In this document: positions 45,141-54,555 of the stretch, piece after piece
Layout: each line of letters begins with the position of its first letter
Position numbering within the stretch: position 1 is the stretch's first letter
Origin: JBNAGF01 sp049801055
GTDB taxonomy: Bacteria > Pseudomonadota > Alphaproteobacteria > Rhodobacterales > Rhodobacteraceae
DNA length: 64,000 nucleotides
Reading direction: 5' to 3'
Assembly: GCF_049801055.1 (NCBI RefSeq)
Contig: NZ_JBNAGF010000001.1
Location: 372,001-436,000, forward strand
The notes under the pieces: generated by a model
Databases searched by the model: none
Told to the model about the DNA's origin: nothing
Seen by the model: only the letters and a program-made list of their open reading frames with translations
Translations under genes and position numbers: made by a program

Positions 45141-46559
45141 ATGACCGGATCCGGGGCAGATATTGGTATTTTCGGGCTTGGCACGATGGGCAGCGCATTG
45201 GCGCTGAACTTTGCGGGTCAAGGGTTCACTGTCGCAGTGGCCAACCGCGAAAAAGATCTGGTTTCGGAGTTTCTGAACAGATCAGGCGAGTTGAAGGACA
45301 GGGTAGTTTCAGCCGACACCCCGGCCGATCTGGTCCAGGCCCTGACACCGCCGCGGGTGGTGCTTTTGATGATCCCGTCAGGTGCGCCGGTCGAACAGAT
45401 GATCGCGGTCTTTGAGCCGCTGCTGGAAAAGGGCGATGTCCTGATTGATGCTGGGAACTCCGATTTCCATGATACCAACCGGCGCGCCCGGGCATTTGCT
45501 GACAAGGGGCTGGAGTATGTTGGGCTCGGTGTCTCGGGCGGAGAAGAAGGCGCACTGACCGGGCCTTCGATGATGTTCGGAGGCAGCGAAGAAGCATGGA
45601 CGCGCCTGGGCCCGTTGCTCGAAAAGATCTCGGCCAAATTTGATGGCGACCCTTGTGTCGCGCGCATGGGCCCTGATGGCGCAGGCCATTTCGTCAAGAC
45701 CATGCACAACGGCATCGAATATGCCGACATGCAGATGATCGCAGAGGCCTATGGTCTGCTACGTGACGGAACCGGATTGGCAGCACCTGAGATTGGCGCG
45801 TTGTTCCGGGAATGGGAGGCGGGCCCGCTGGCTTCGTATCTGGTGGAGGCCACAGCGCAGGTTCTTTTGACCACGGATCCCGAATCCGGCAACCCTTTGG
45901 TAGATCGGATCGAGGATCGTGCCGGGCAGAAAGGAACCGGGCGCTGGTCGGTTATCGCAGCCCTGCATCTTGGGCAATCGGCATCGACCATCGAGGCTGC
46001 GGTTGCAGCCCGTGCTTGGTCTTCGGACAAATCAGGGCGGTTGGCGGCCGAAAGAGTTTTGCCCGGCCCGGATCCCGCAGGTTCCGAATTCCGGGTGCGG
46101 CCGATAGATTTGGCAGAGGCGCTCTACGCCGGGCGGATATTGGCGCATGCACAAGGGTTTGAGGTCTTGCAGGCGGCAAGTGCCGAATTCGGATGGTCGC
46201 TGAACCTCGCCCGGATTGCCGAGATATGGCGTGCGGGCTGCATCATTCGATCCCGTTACCTTGATGTTCTGGCCACGGCACTGAAAGAACCGGTGCCCGA
46301 GGGCGGCCTGCTGCTGACCCCCGGCCTGAGGGCTGAACTGGCCCTTCATCTGCCCGCGCTGCGCCGGGTTGTGACCGCAGCCATGACGGCGGGTCTGCCT
46401 GTGCCGGCCCTCGCTGCTGCGGTCGGGTGGTATGACAGTCTGCGCCGGGGGAGGGGAAGCACCAATCTCATTCAGGCCCAGCGTGACGCGTTCGGCCGTC
46501 ATGGTTTTGAACGGATCGACCGATCCGGGCTGACGCATGGCATTTGGACCGGCGAATAG
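45141..46559 (+). CDS. gnd: 6-phosphogluconate dehydrogenase, decarboxylating
   Basis: A 472-aa pentose-phosphate enzyme producing ribulose 5-phosphate, CO2 and reduced nicotinamide dinucleotide. Rossmann motif GLGTMG near residues 12-17; substrate-binding GVSGGEEGALTGPSMM; the catalytic region GHFVKTMHNGIEYADMQ with the Lys and Asn; the C-terminal tail RGSTNLIQAQRDAFGRHGFER. Long (homodimeric) form. Followed after 21 bp by an SDR gene. Confidence 0.95.
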   Translation: MTGSGADIGIFGLGTMGSALALNFAGQGFTVAVANREKDLVSEFLNRSGELKDRVVSADTPADLVQALTPPRVVLLMIPSGAPVEQMIAVFEPLLEKGDVLIDAGNSDFHDTNRRARAFADKGLEYVGLGVSGGEEGALTGPSMMFGGSEEAWTRLGPLLEKISAKFDGDPCVARMGPDGAGHFVKTMHNGIEYADMQMIAEAYGLLRDGTGLAAPEIGALFREWEAGPLASYLVEATAQVLLTTDPESGNPLVDRIEDRAGQKGTGRWSVIAALHLGQSASTIEAAVAARAWSSDKSGRLAAERVLPGPDPAGSEFRVRPIDLAEALYAGRILAHAQGFEVLQAASAEFGWSLNLARIAEIWRAGCIIRSRYLDVLATALKEPVPEGGLLLTPGLRAELALHLPALRRVVTAAMTAGLPVPALAAAVGWYDSLRRGRGSTNLIQAQRDAFGRHGFERIDRSGLTHGIWTGE

Positions 46560-46580
46560 AATTCAGGAAAGGAACCTGCC

Positions 46581-47330
46581 ATGAAAACCGCACTGGTAAC
46601 GGGCGCCGCGCGCGGCATCGGGTTGGCTACTGCCCGTGGACTGCTGGACCGGGGGTGGCGGGTTGCAATGCTGGACCGGGACATTCCCGCGCTTCGTGAT
46701 GCGGTAAAGGGGCTGGACAACGCGGTTTCGGTTGAGGCCGATGTTTCGATCCCCGGAGATGTGAATGCGGTTCGATCGCAGCTCGATACCCAATTCGGGC
46801 AGCTTGATGGGTTGGTGAACAACGCCGGTGTTGCCGATTTCGGCCCGATCCGCGACACCTCGTTTGAGCGATGGCGCACCGTCATGGCAACCAACCTTGA
46901 TGGCCCATTTCTGATGACCCAGGCGCTCACTGATCTTCTGGCGCGGGAGGGTGGCGGATCGGTGGTTAACATCACGTCGATTTCCGGGCTGCGGGCCAGC
47001 ACGTTGCGGGTGGCATACGGCACATCCAAAGCCGCGCTGGCGCAACTGACATTGCAGCAGGCCGTGGAGCTCGGGGAGTTGGGAATTCGTGTCAACGCAG
47101 TTGCGCCCGGCCCGGTCGACACAAAGCTGGCGCTGGCCGTGCACACGCCCGAGATCCGGGCTGCCTATCACGATGCCCTGCCGTTGAACCGCTATGGCAG
47201 CGAGAAAGAAATTGCAGCTGCGGTTTTGTTCCTGCTGAACGACGAGGCGAGCTTTGTCACCGGGCAGATCCTCGCAGCGGACGGCGGGTTCCAGGCAACG
47301 GGGATCGGTCTTCCGGCCCTGCGAGACTGA
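46581..47330 (+). CDS. SDR family oxidoreductase
   Basis: A 249-aa classical short-chain dehydrogenase. The cofactor motif TGAARGIG is at residues 7-14, NNAG mid-chain, and the catalytic Ser...Tyr-x3-Lys is S136-S138 region with YGTSK. Substrate unknown. It follows gnd by 21 bp and is convergent with hrpB (21 bp gap). Confidence 0.88.
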   Translation: MKTALVTGAARGIGLATARGLLDRGWRVAMLDRDIPALRDAVKGLDNAVSVEADVSIPGDVNAVRSQLDTQFGQLDGLVNNAGVADFGPIRDTSFERWRTVMATNLDGPFLMTQALTDLLAREGGGSVVNITSISGLRASTLRVAYGTSKAALAQLTLQQAVELGELGIRVNAVAPGPVDTKLALAVHTPEIRAAYHDALPLNRYGSEKEIAAAVLFLLNDEASFVTGQILAADGGFQATGIGLPALRD

Positions 47331-47351
47331 CCGCCAAGAGGCTGTTTTCCC

Positions 47352-49790
47352 TCACTTTCGCCGTTTTGCCCTCAATGTCGGATCTTCCTGCGTCGGATCT
47401 TCGGGCCAGGGGTGTTTGGGATATTGCGCGCGCATGTCCTTGCGCACGTCTGCATAGGATCCCGCCCAGAAACCGGGCAGGTCGCGGGTAATCTGGATTG
47501 GTCGCTGCGCCGGCGAAAGCAAGGTGATTTTCAACGCCACACCGCCCACCTGCGGGTGGCGGGACACACCGAACATCTCTTGCAGGCGCACTGAAATGGA
47601 CGGAACCTCATCTTCATAGTCGATCGGGATCTTTCGACCCAAAGGTGTCACGAAGTGCGGCGGCGCTCTGCGGTCCAGTTCTTGCGTTTGCGACCAATCC
47701 AGCCTTGCGCGCAATGCAGGGAGAAGATCGAAGCTTTTCCAATCACTGGCGCTGCGCAGGCCGGAGAGGTGCGGCAACAGCCAGTTCTCGATATCTGACA
47801 TCAATCCCTCCGGCGAGAAATCCGGCAGGTCCATACCATCGGCCCGCGACAGCTCTACCCGAGCGGCAAGGCGGCGCGCGGCGGCAGAGAAGGTGAGGCC
47901 CAGATCCCGGACACCGTCCAGCATGGCCCATGCAACCATGTCCTCGGGCGCGTCCTTCCAGATCCGGTCCTGCAGGGTTATGGCGCCAAGCCGTTCCTGC
48001 CTGCGAGCAGCAACCCGGCGATCCCGCTTTGACCAGATGCAGGTCTCCACCCATTCTAGCTGGTCTTGAAATAGATCCCGCAATTCCGCTTCGGAAATCT
48101 GTGCGGCCAATCGCACTTTTGCTTCGCGTGGGTTTCCGTCCGTATCGACAGCCACCAGATACGGCGCGTTTGCCAGCGTGTCATGCGCATCCAGCACGGC
48201 CCCCTTGCCGCCAGACAATACAAACCGCGGTGTATCGCCCTTGCGGCGTTGTCCCACGCGGTCGGGATAGGCCAGAGCCGCCATGGTGGCGGGCGCCATG
48301 CGCCCATTCGAGGCAGGTGCGGATTTGCGCAGGCGCGCGGTTTCCGTCCTGATCCGGTCCAAAGCGCCAGGGTGGATCTGGTAGGGCCGTTCTTTTCGGA
48401 ACGCGCGGGCATCCCGCAAAGCTTCCATCCTCAAGGCAAGATCGCTTGGCGCCCCCCTGAGCGGGTCGCGTTCACCCAGCAAAGCCGCCAGAGGCGCGGC
48501 CTGCTCACCTGCGGTGGTCAACATATGGGCCAGTCTTGGGTGCAGCGGAAGCCGCGCCAACTCCCGGCCGTGACCGGTGATCCGGTCCTGTTTGTTCAGC
48601 GCTCCGAGCAGCCGCAACAGTTTTCGGGCCTCGGACAGAGCGCCTTCGGGCGGCTGTGTAAGGAACGGGAGGTCTTGGGCTTCGGCACCCCATTGCGCCA
48701 GTTCGAGCGCCAGCCCGGTCAGATCAGCTGCTTCGATTTCAGCCGGTGGAAATGCAACAAGCGCGCCTTCTTCGCCCTTTGACCACAGCCTGTAACTGAC
48801 CCCCTGGGCCACACGGCCCGCGCGGCCGCTGCGCTGGGTCGCTTCGGCGCGGGTCACTTTCTCGGTGACAAGCCGGGACATACCCGAACCCGGGTCAAAC
48901 CGGGCGCGTCTTGCCTGCCCCATGTCGATCACCACACGGATGTCCTGAATGGTCAGCGATGTTTCGGCAATCGACGTTGCCAGAACAACCTTGCGGCTAT
49001 GCGTTTCGGGTGCAATGGCGGCGCGTTGCTCGGCAAAGGGCAGGGCACCGAACAATGGGCGCAATTGGCAACGGCCGGGCAAGCGGGCATGCAGCGCCTT
49101 TTCGGCGCGACGAATTTCGCCTTCGCCCGGAAGGAAGACAAGAATGCCTCCCTCTGTCTCCTGTTCCGCTTTCACGACGAGATCCACCAGCGCATCCAGT
49201 TTCCGCGCCTGTGAAGGCAGCGGACGGTCAAGCCAGCGGATCTCTACCGGATAACTCCGGCCCTGCGAACTGACCAGAGGGGCTTGCATCACCCGGCTCA
49301 CGGGTTCGGCATCCAGTGTGGCCGACATGGCCAGCAGGACAAGATCATCGCGCAAGGCACCGGCGACCTCGAGGCTCAGCGCCAGTCCAAGATCGGCATT
49401 CAGTGAGCGTTCATGGATCTCGTCAAAGATCACGGCCCCGATACCGGGAAGATCCGGGTCGGATTGCAGCATCCGTGTCAGGATGCCTTCGGTCACCACC
49501 TCTATCCGTGTGGCGCCAGAGACTTTGGTCTCACCCCGCATCCGATAGCCGACCTGTTGGCCCACGGGTTCACCAAGTGTTTGCGCCATGCGCTCTGCGG
49601 CGGCCCGCGCGGCCAGCCGACGCGGCTCGAGCATGAGAATGCGGCCGGACACGAGGCACGACTCGAGCATGGCCAGCGGCACACGCGTTGTCTTGCCGGC
49701 GCCGGGCGGAGCTTGCAAAACGGCGCGACCGCTTGAGCGCAGCGCCTCAAGCAATTCAGGCAGAGCATCTTCTATCGGCAGGCGGGTCAT
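47352..49790 (-). CDS. hrpB: ATP-dependent helicase HrpB
   Basis: An 812-aa DEAH-type helicase. Walker A is APPGAGKTT (about residues 24-32), motif II is DEIH, motif III SAT, and motif VI QRSGRAGR; a C-terminal HrpB-specific domain completes it. Role in RNA metabolism is inferred from the family; the E. coli gene is not essential. Its C-terminus is lysine/arginine-rich (TLRAKRRK). Confidence 0.95.
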   Translation of the reverse strand: MTRLPIEDALPELLEALRSSGRAVLQAPPGAGKTTRVPLAMLESCLVSGRILMLEPRRLAARAAAERMAQTLGEPVGQQVGYRMRGETKVSGATRIEVVTEGILTRMLQSDPDLPGIGAVIFDEIHERSLNADLGLALSLEVAGALRDDLVLLAMSATLDAEPVSRVMQAPLVSSQGRSYPVEIRWLDRPLPSQARKLDALVDLVVKAEQETEGGILVFLPGEGEIRRAEKALHARLPGRCQLRPLFGALPFAEQRAAIAPETHSRKVVLATSIAETSLTIQDIRVVIDMGQARRARFDPGSGMSRLVTEKVTRAEATQRSGRAGRVAQGVSYRLWSKGEEGALVAFPPAEIEAADLTGLALELAQWGAEAQDLPFLTQPPEGALSEARKLLRLLGALNKQDRITGHGRELARLPLHPRLAHMLTTAGEQAAPLAALLGERDPLRGAPSDLALRMEALRDARAFRKERPYQIHPGALDRIRTETARLRKSAPASNGRMAPATMAALAYPDRVGQRRKGDTPRFVLSGGKGAVLDAHDTLANAPYLVAVDTDGNPREAKVRLAAQISEAELRDLFQDQLEWVETCIWSKRDRRVAARRQERLGAITLQDRIWKDAPEDMVAWAMLDGVRDLGLTFSAAARRLAARVELSRADGMDLPDFSPEGLMSDIENWLLPHLSGLRSASDWKSFDLLPALRARLDWSQTQELDRRAPPHFVTPLGRKIPIDYEDEVPSISVRLQEMFGVSRHPQVGGVALKITLLSPAQRPIQITRDLPGFWAGSYADVRKDMRAQYPKHPWPEDPTQEDPTLRAKRRK

Positions 49791-49823
49791 TGTCAGCCTT
49801 ATCGATCAAGCAGCAGCAGAGAT

Positions 49824-50534
49824 CTAGCGCCGCACAAGCGTCACCGTCCCGCGCGAGGACCGCACCACAGCACGGTCCATTCGCATGGCGTCTTGCACCG
49901 GGGCGTATGTGACTTCGAAGGTGAATTCACGGCCGTCATTCAGTTGTCGTTCGGAATAGCCACCCAATCGGACAAACTTGCCGGAGCAGATAACCTGATC
50001 GTCTTCCTTCCGCCTGTCCTTCATCATCAGTCGGGTCCGCCGGGCGCCGTCAAATACGATGCGGTCGATGTTGCAGAGTTCCAGAGTATTCTGGTCGCGT
50101 GCAGCCATGAACATCGCGGTCAGCGGGTCCACTGTTCCGCCTTGCTTTTGCGGGTCAAGCACCTCGCGTTCCTCGTCGCCCAACGATCCGCCTGTCAGCC
50201 GCGGCACACCAGCGGTGTAGTCCAGACGGGCCGATGATTGCCGCCGCCCGGTATCGAGCTCTTCGGCGTAGAAAACCGGTGTGAACTGCCCATCCTGTCG
50301 TGCGCCGCCCGAGCTGAGATCGAAATGCACTCTGCCGACAAGATCGACGATACCAGTCGTTCTAAAGCGGGCCGTTGCGGAATAGCGGTCAACAGAATTC
50401 GTGCCGCCAATCTGGAATTCACCCAGCTTGATGCCAAAGATCTTAACGTCGAACAGAGCCTCCGTCGTCCGTTCGGCAGCGGCGGGAAACGCTCCGATCG
50501 CGAACAACGCCAAGGGCCACAACAACCGACGCAT
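49824..50534 (-). CDS. DUF3108 domain-containing exported protein
   Basis: A 236-aa periplasmic protein: signal peptide 1-19 (LLWPLALFAIGAFPAAA), then a beta-rich DUF3108 domain (FDVKIFGIKLGEFQIGG ... YSATARFRTTGIVDL). Function unknown. Start 50534 has AAAGGAG 7 bases upstream; the frame extends to 50561. Divergent from meaB (75 bp). Confidence 0.85.
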   Translation of the reverse strand: MRRLLWPLALFAIGAFPAAAERTTEALFDVKIFGIKLGEFQIGGTNSVDRYSATARFRTTGIVDLVGRVHFDLSSGGARQDGQFTPVFYAEELDTGRRQSSARLDYTAGVPRLTGGSLGDEEREVLDPQKQGGTVDPLTAMFMAARDQNTLELCNIDRIVFDGARRTRLMMKDRRKEDDQVICSGKFVRLGGYSERQLNDGREFTFEVTYAPVQDAMRMDRAVVRSSRGTVTLVRR

Positions 50535-50609
50535 TCCTGCGCTCCTTTCACCACTGGACAACCCGGACAGCTCTACGGCAAGTATCGCAAAATGCCAAAG
50601 GGTAAGACG

Positions 50610-51587
50610 ATGGACATCTCAGAACTCGGTGACAAGATCCTGAACGGCGACCGTCGGGCTCTGGCGCGGGCGATCACACTGGTAGAAAGCAAGCGCGCAG
50701 ACCACCGCGGGCAGGCCACAGCGTTGATCGAGTATCTGTCCCGGGCCGGTCGACAGGCGCTGCGGATCGGGTTGTCGGGTACTCCCGGAGTGGGAAAATC
50801 CACCTTCATTGAGAGTTTCGGCATGGTTCTGGTCAAACAGGGGCTTCGGGTTGCCGTTTTGGCCGTCGATCCAAGTTCGGCTCGGTCGGGTGGTTCTATT
50901 CTTGGCGACAAAACCCGGATGGAGCGCCTGTCCCGGGAGCGAAATGCCTTCATTCGTCCGTCACCCAGCCAGACGCATCTGGGCGGCGTTGCCCGTCGAA
51001 CTCGCGAAGCGGTCGCGCTGTGCGAGGCGGCGGGGTTCGACGTCGTGCTGATCGAAACCGTTGGGGTGGGGCAATCCGAAACCGTTGTAGCAGAGATGTC
51101 GGACCTGTTCCTGCTGCTGATTGCCCCGGCCGGGGGCGACGAACTGCAAGGCGTCAAACGGGGCATTATGGAGATGGCTGACCTGATTCTCGTCAACAAG
51201 GCAGACGGGGATCTGAAACCGGCAGCAACCCGGACCTGTGCCGATTACGCCGGTGCGCTCAGGCTGTTGCGCAAACGGCCGCAGGACCCGCAGGGGTATC
51301 CCAAGGCGATGATGGTTTCCGCGCTTGTCGAGGATGGGCTGGAGGCCGCATGGGACGAGATCCTGACCTTGGCAAACTGGCGAAAAGAGAATGGCCATTG
51401 GCAATCCAACCGCGCCACACAGGCCCGATACTGGTTCGATCAGGAAGTCAGGCAGGCGCTGCTGGCCCGGCTGAACTCGTCCGGGGCGCGGGCCGAAATG
51501 GAGCGGTTCGGTGAGGATGTGGCTCACGGTCGCCTGAGCCCGGCAGCTGCCGCAGAACAAATGCTCAACCGCCTCTCGGATGTCTGA
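50610..51587 (+). CDS. meaB: Methylmalonyl-CoA mutase-associated GTPase MeaB
   Basis: A 325-aa G3E-type GTPase that loads and protects the adenosylcobalamin cofactor of methylmalonyl-CoA mutase. Walker A GTPGVGKST is at residues 57-65, ETVGVGQSE is the switch-region motif, and the guanine-specificity motif is NKAD. The ATG at 50610 follows AAAGGG; an in-frame ATG at 50592 is the alternative. It belongs to the same pathway as mce at 21713. Confidence 0.94.
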   Translation: MDISELGDKILNGDRRALARAITLVESKRADHRGQATALIEYLSRAGRQALRIGLSGTPGVGKSTFIESFGMVLVKQGLRVAVLAVDPSSARSGGSILGDKTRMERLSRERNAFIRPSPSQTHLGGVARRTREAVALCEAAGFDVVLIETVGVGQSETVVAEMSDLFLLLIAPAGGDELQGVKRGIMEMADLILVNKADGDLKPAATRTCADYAGALRLLRKRPQDPQGYPKAMMVSALVEDGLEAAWDEILTLANWRKENGHWQSNRATQARYWFDQEVRQALLARLNSSGARAEMERFGEDVAHGRLSPAAAAEQMLNRLSDV

Positions 51588-51740
51588 GACCTCGGCCATC
51601 CTGCATAATTCCTGACCGATATTATCGCGCCTGCCGGCCTGAAGGACGCCGTAGAACGGAAAGGCAAATGGGATTCCGGCCTGCGCCACCGAATTCCGGT
51701 TGTTGCGGCGGCAAAAGGCAAAGAATTCGTGCCACCCGTC

Positions 51741-51769
51741 TTGACCCTTCCAGCGATTCCTCCTAAACG
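51741..51769 (+). promoter_or_regulatory. Candidate promoter of rpmB
   Basis: TTGACC (51741-51746), a 17-base spacer, TAAACG (51764-51769), 95 bp before the rpmB ATG. Good match for a housekeeping promoter. Confidence 0.5.
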
Positions 51770-51864
51770 CATCCAACCAGTTTTCGGGCGCGTCCACCGG
51801 CCGCGCCCCTTGTGATTTGGCAGATAGCTCCGAAGCCTGCCACCAGATACGAAGGAAGAAGCCC

Positions 51865-52155
51865 ATGTCGCGCCGTTGCGAACTGACCGGAAAAGGCCCG
51901 ATGACTGGCAACAATGTCAGCCACGCCAACAACAAAACCAAGCGTCGTTTTCTGCCGAATTTGAACGATGTTACGCTGCAGTCGGAAACACTGGGCCGTG
52001 GCGTCAAGCTGCGCATCTCGGCCGCCGCTCTGCGTTCCGTCGACCACCGCGGTGGTCTCGACGCGTTCCTGGCCAAAGCCAAGGACGAAGAGCTGTCGGC
52101 AAACGCGCTGAAAGTCAAAAAAGAGATCGCCAAGGCACAGGCCGCTGCGGCCTGA
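51865..52155 (+). CDS. rpmB: 50S ribosomal protein L28
   Basis: A 96-aa ribosomal protein: MSRRCELTGKGPMTGNNVSH and KTKRRFLPNL are standard L28 features; the C-terminal helix is alphaproteobacterial in length. The ATG follows GAAGGAAG. Own promoter and a strong terminator, so expressed as a single gene. Confidence 0.97.
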   Translation: MSRRCELTGKGPMTGNNVSHANNKTKRRFLPNLNDVTLQSETLGRGVKLRISAAALRSVDHRGGLDAFLAKAKDEELSANALKVKKEIAKAQAAAA

Positions 52156-52204
52156 TTCGCACAGCGGATCCGGGACGGTAATCCGACCCACTGGCATCTT
52201 TTGG

Positions 52205-52232
52205 AAACCCCGCCATTGACGCGGGGTTTTTT
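52205..52232 (+). terminator. Rho-independent terminator after rpmB
   Basis: AAACCCCGC (52205-52213) pairs with GCGGGGTTT (52221-52229), 7-base loop, in a run of six T. It lies 50 bp past the rpmB stop. Confidence 0.9.
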
Positions 52233-52323
52233 CATGTCCGTTGCCGTTTTGGACTGACAGGTCGAATTGGTCGCAACCCGATCGGATTGCGGAGGCCGGC
52301 GGCAGAGGCCTATATCAGTTCTG

Positions 52324-52674
52324 ATGCATTCGATGCTGCGCATAACGCTGGGCCTTTTCCTTGGCCTCTCGGTCAGCCTGACCGGGCTGGCGGTTGCGTC
52401 TACACGTGGTCTGGACCAGTCGCTCGGACAGGTGGAGCTGTGCACCGGCAGCGGGCCTGTCATTGTCTATCTCGACGAAGATGGTCAACCGGCGGCACCG
52501 CCGCACTACTGCCCCGAGTTTGCATTGAACCTGCTGGCGGCGCTGGATGTGCCGACGATAACCACCGAAGCGGTTTCAGCCCGTTTGATTCCCGTGGTTA
52601 TTCCGGTCGTTCTGAGCCTGACCGGAAGGGATGTGATCCGCGCCTCCGCCCGTGGTCCGCCCCAGCCTGTCTGA
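52324..52674 (+). CDS. Small exported cysteine protein next to the copper chaperone
   Basis: A 116-aa protein: an N-terminal hydrophobic signal/anchor (LRITLGLFLGLSVSLTGLAVA), then C40 and C63 (ELCTGSGP ... HYCPEF) and a second hydrophobic stretch near residues 85-103. It resembles DUF2946-like proteins that accompany PCu(A)C copper chaperones (by eye). A role in copper handling is inferred from the neighbour 45 bp downstream. The ATG at 52324 is preferred to the frame start at 52267 because it leads directly into the signal. Confidence 0.65.
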   Translation: MHSMLRITLGLFLGLSVSLTGLAVASTRGLDQSLGQVELCTGSGPVIVYLDEDGQPAAPPHYCPEFALNLLAALDVPTITTEAVSARLIPVVIPVVLSLTGRDVIRASARGPPQPV

Positions 52675-52719
52675 TCAACCTACCTCGAAAAAACTCAGAC
52701 AGAAAATAGGAGAGACACG

Positions 52720-53217
52720 ATGTCTTTCAAACACAGTTTTGCCGCCGCGATTGCTTGCGTATTCCTTGCGACCTCGGCCATTGCTGGCGATGCGTCAATC
52801 ATGATCGACGATCCTTACGCCCGCGCCTCGACGAAAATGTCGACATCCGGAGCGGCCTTCATGACGGTCATGAACCACGGCTCGGAAGATGACCGTTTGG
52901 TGTCCGTCCGTTCCGAAGTTGCCGACCGGACCGAGTTGCATACCCATCTCGAAGATGCGAACGGCGTTATGAAGATGGTCCATGTAGAGGAAGGGTTTTC
53001 CATTCCCGCAGGCGGCAGTCATGCCTTAGCGCGCGGTGGTGACCACGTGATGTTCATGGGATTGCGCCAGCCGTTCGCGCAGGGAGATCAAATTCCGGTA
53101 ACCCTGATTTTTGAAAAGGCGGGTGAAATCACCATCGACATCCCGGTGGATCTTGAACGCAAGCCGATGCATGGCGGCGGTCATATGAAACACGGTGCCC
53201 AGAAAACTGACGGCTAA
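52720..53217 (+). CDS. Periplasmic copper chaperone PCu(A)C
   Basis: A 165-aa exported protein: signal peptide 1-22 (IACVFLATSAIAG) and the PCu(A)C domain with candidate Cu(I) ligands H74/H76, M84/M86, H109 and M111. PCu(A)C proteins deliver copper to cytochrome c oxidase in the periplasm. The His/Met-rich tail (KPMHGGGHMKHG) may add copper sites. Ribosome site AGGAGAG upstream. Confidence 0.92.
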   Translation: MSFKHSFAAAIACVFLATSAIAGDASIMIDDPYARASTKMSTSGAAFMTVMNHGSEDDRLVSVRSEVADRTELHTHLEDANGVMKMVHVEEGFSIPAGGSHALARGGDHVMFMGLRQPFAQGDQIPVTLIFEKAGEITIDIPVDLERKPMHGGGHMKHGAQKTDG

Positions 53218-53233
53218 TCCTTTCAGAGGGTGG

Positions 53234-53256
53234 AGGCCGGGCGGATTGCCCGGCCT
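53234..53256. terminator. Bidirectional hairpin between copper chaperone and cobB
   Basis: A 9-bp perfect stem, AGGCCGGGC (53234-53242) with GCCCGGCCT (53248-53256), 5-base loop, between convergent genes. No T-run. Confidence 0.65.
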
Positions 53257-53280
53257 GCTCCGTCACAATGGTTTGGGAAA

Positions 53281-53976
53281 CTACCTCGTGCCCATAAGAT
53301 CGCTTACCCAGCGGGGAACAGTCTCGGTGGCTGGTCCGAAACGTGTTTCATCGAACGCAGACACCACATCGGAGGGTTCAAGGTTGAGCTCGAACGTTTG
53401 GGCGCCAACAGCGAGCGCCTCATGCACGAAGGCCGCGGCCGGATAGACTTGCCCCGACGTCCCGATGGCGGCAAAAAGCTCGCACTCGGCAAGGTGCACA
53501 TAGATCTGATCCATGAAATACGGCATCTCCCCGAACCAGACAACATCGGGTCTAGCGGTCGGCTCCTGGCAGGCAGGGCAGGGCTGTCCCACGCGCATTT
53601 CTTCCGGCGCCTGCCATCGGTGACGGCAGGCAGAACACAGCGCTCCTGCAAGGGTGCCGTGCATATGCAGTACATCTTCGGCCCCACCGGCCTCGTGCAA
53701 ACCGTCAACATTCTGCGTCACAATCACAACCTCATCGGGCCATTCCCGCTGAAGCAGTGCTAGTGCCATGTGGGCCGCGTTTGGGCTTGCTTTGGCTGCA
53801 TGCGTCCGCCGGGTGTTGTAAAAACCCTGAACCAGTTCGGGGTTGCGGGCAAAGCCTTCGGGCGTTGCCACGTCCTCGATCCGGTGCTGAGACCACAATC
53901 CGCCTTCGTCACGGAACGTGCCCAATCCGCTTTCGGCGGAAATTCCTGCGCCGGTCAGTATGACGATCTTTCCCAT
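53281..53976 (-). CDS. cobB: NAD-dependent protein deacylase, class III sirtuin
   Basis: A 231-aa sirtuin that removes acyl groups from lysines using NAD. GAGISAESG is at residues 9-17, TQNVDGLH at 87-94, catalytic H106, and zinc cysteines C114, C117, C133 and C136. Y53-x2-R56 matches the SIRT5-type pair that allows succinyl/malonyl removal. Start 53976 gives the family N-terminus; the frame extends to 54333. Divergent from the LMW phosphatase gene (41 bp). Confidence 0.93.
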   Translation of the reverse strand: MGKIVILTGAGISAESGLGTFRDEGGLWSQHRIEDVATPEGFARNPELVQGFYNTRRTHAAKASPNAAHMALALLQREWPDEVVIVTQNVDGLHEAGGAEDVLHMHGTLAGALCSACRHRWQAPEEMRVGQPCPACQEPTARPDVVWFGEMPYFMDQIYVHLAECELFAAIGTSGQVYPAAAFVHEALAVGAQTFELNLEPSDVVSAFDETRFGPATETVPRWVSDLMGTR

Positions 53977-54017
53977 CGCTGTTCCCTTGGCTACACCGGC
54001 GGGCAAAGGAGCCATTG

Positions 54018-54479
54018 ATGACCCAACCTGCCAACTGCCGAATCCTGTTTGTCTGTCTTGGTAATATCTGCCGCTCGCCCACTGCCGAAGGAGTTTTTCG
54101 CTCGGCGGTGCCAGAAGCCGATGCCGACAGTGCCGGTACTGCCGGCTGGCATGTGGGAAACCCGCCTTATGGCCCAATGCAGGCGGCAGCACAGGCCCGA
54201 GGCTATGACTTGTCCGAATTGCGCGCACGTACGGTTCAGGCCCGGGATTTCTCGGAGTTTGATCTGATCCTGGCGATGGATGAGAACAACCTGGCCGATC
54301 TGGAGCGGCTGCGCCCGTCGCCCGATGGGGCACCGGTCAGACTGCTGACCGAATTCGGATCGGGCCTCTCCGATCATGTTCCTGATCCCTACTACACCCG
54401 GGATTTCGACGCGGCGCTCGACATTATCGAAGACGCGGTCTCAGGGTTGAAGCAGGCGCTTGAGCGCGGATTAGTTTAA
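54018..54479 (+). CDS. Low molecular weight protein-tyrosine phosphatase
   Basis: A 153-aa phosphatase with the P-loop C13-LGNICR-S20 and catalytic acid D123 (DPYY). The natural substrate is unknown; family members often act on tyrosine kinases of polysaccharide export, and a capsule-type locus is 20 kb away. The ATG at 54018 has AAAGGAG 6 bases upstream; a TTG at 54015 is the alternative. Confidence 0.93.
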   Translation: MTQPANCRILFVCLGNICRSPTAEGVFRSAVPEADADSAGTAGWHVGNPPYGPMQAAAQARGYDLSELRARTVQARDFSEFDLILAMDENNLADLERLRPSPDGAPVRLLTEFGSGLSDHVPDPYYTRDFDAALDIIEDAVSGLKQALERGLV

Positions 54480-54555
54480 GAAAACTCAAAACTCGAAATT
54501 TCTTGGTTCCGATCCGAACAGGCCACAGCTGACCAAACCTGGCCCTCGCACCTGG

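Noticed and set aside
50961..52463. 500-codon minus-strand open frame spanning meaB to rpmB
   Set aside because: Antisense to two certain genes. The non-overlapping middle (51588-51864) looked briefly protein-like but also holds a good rpmB promoter.
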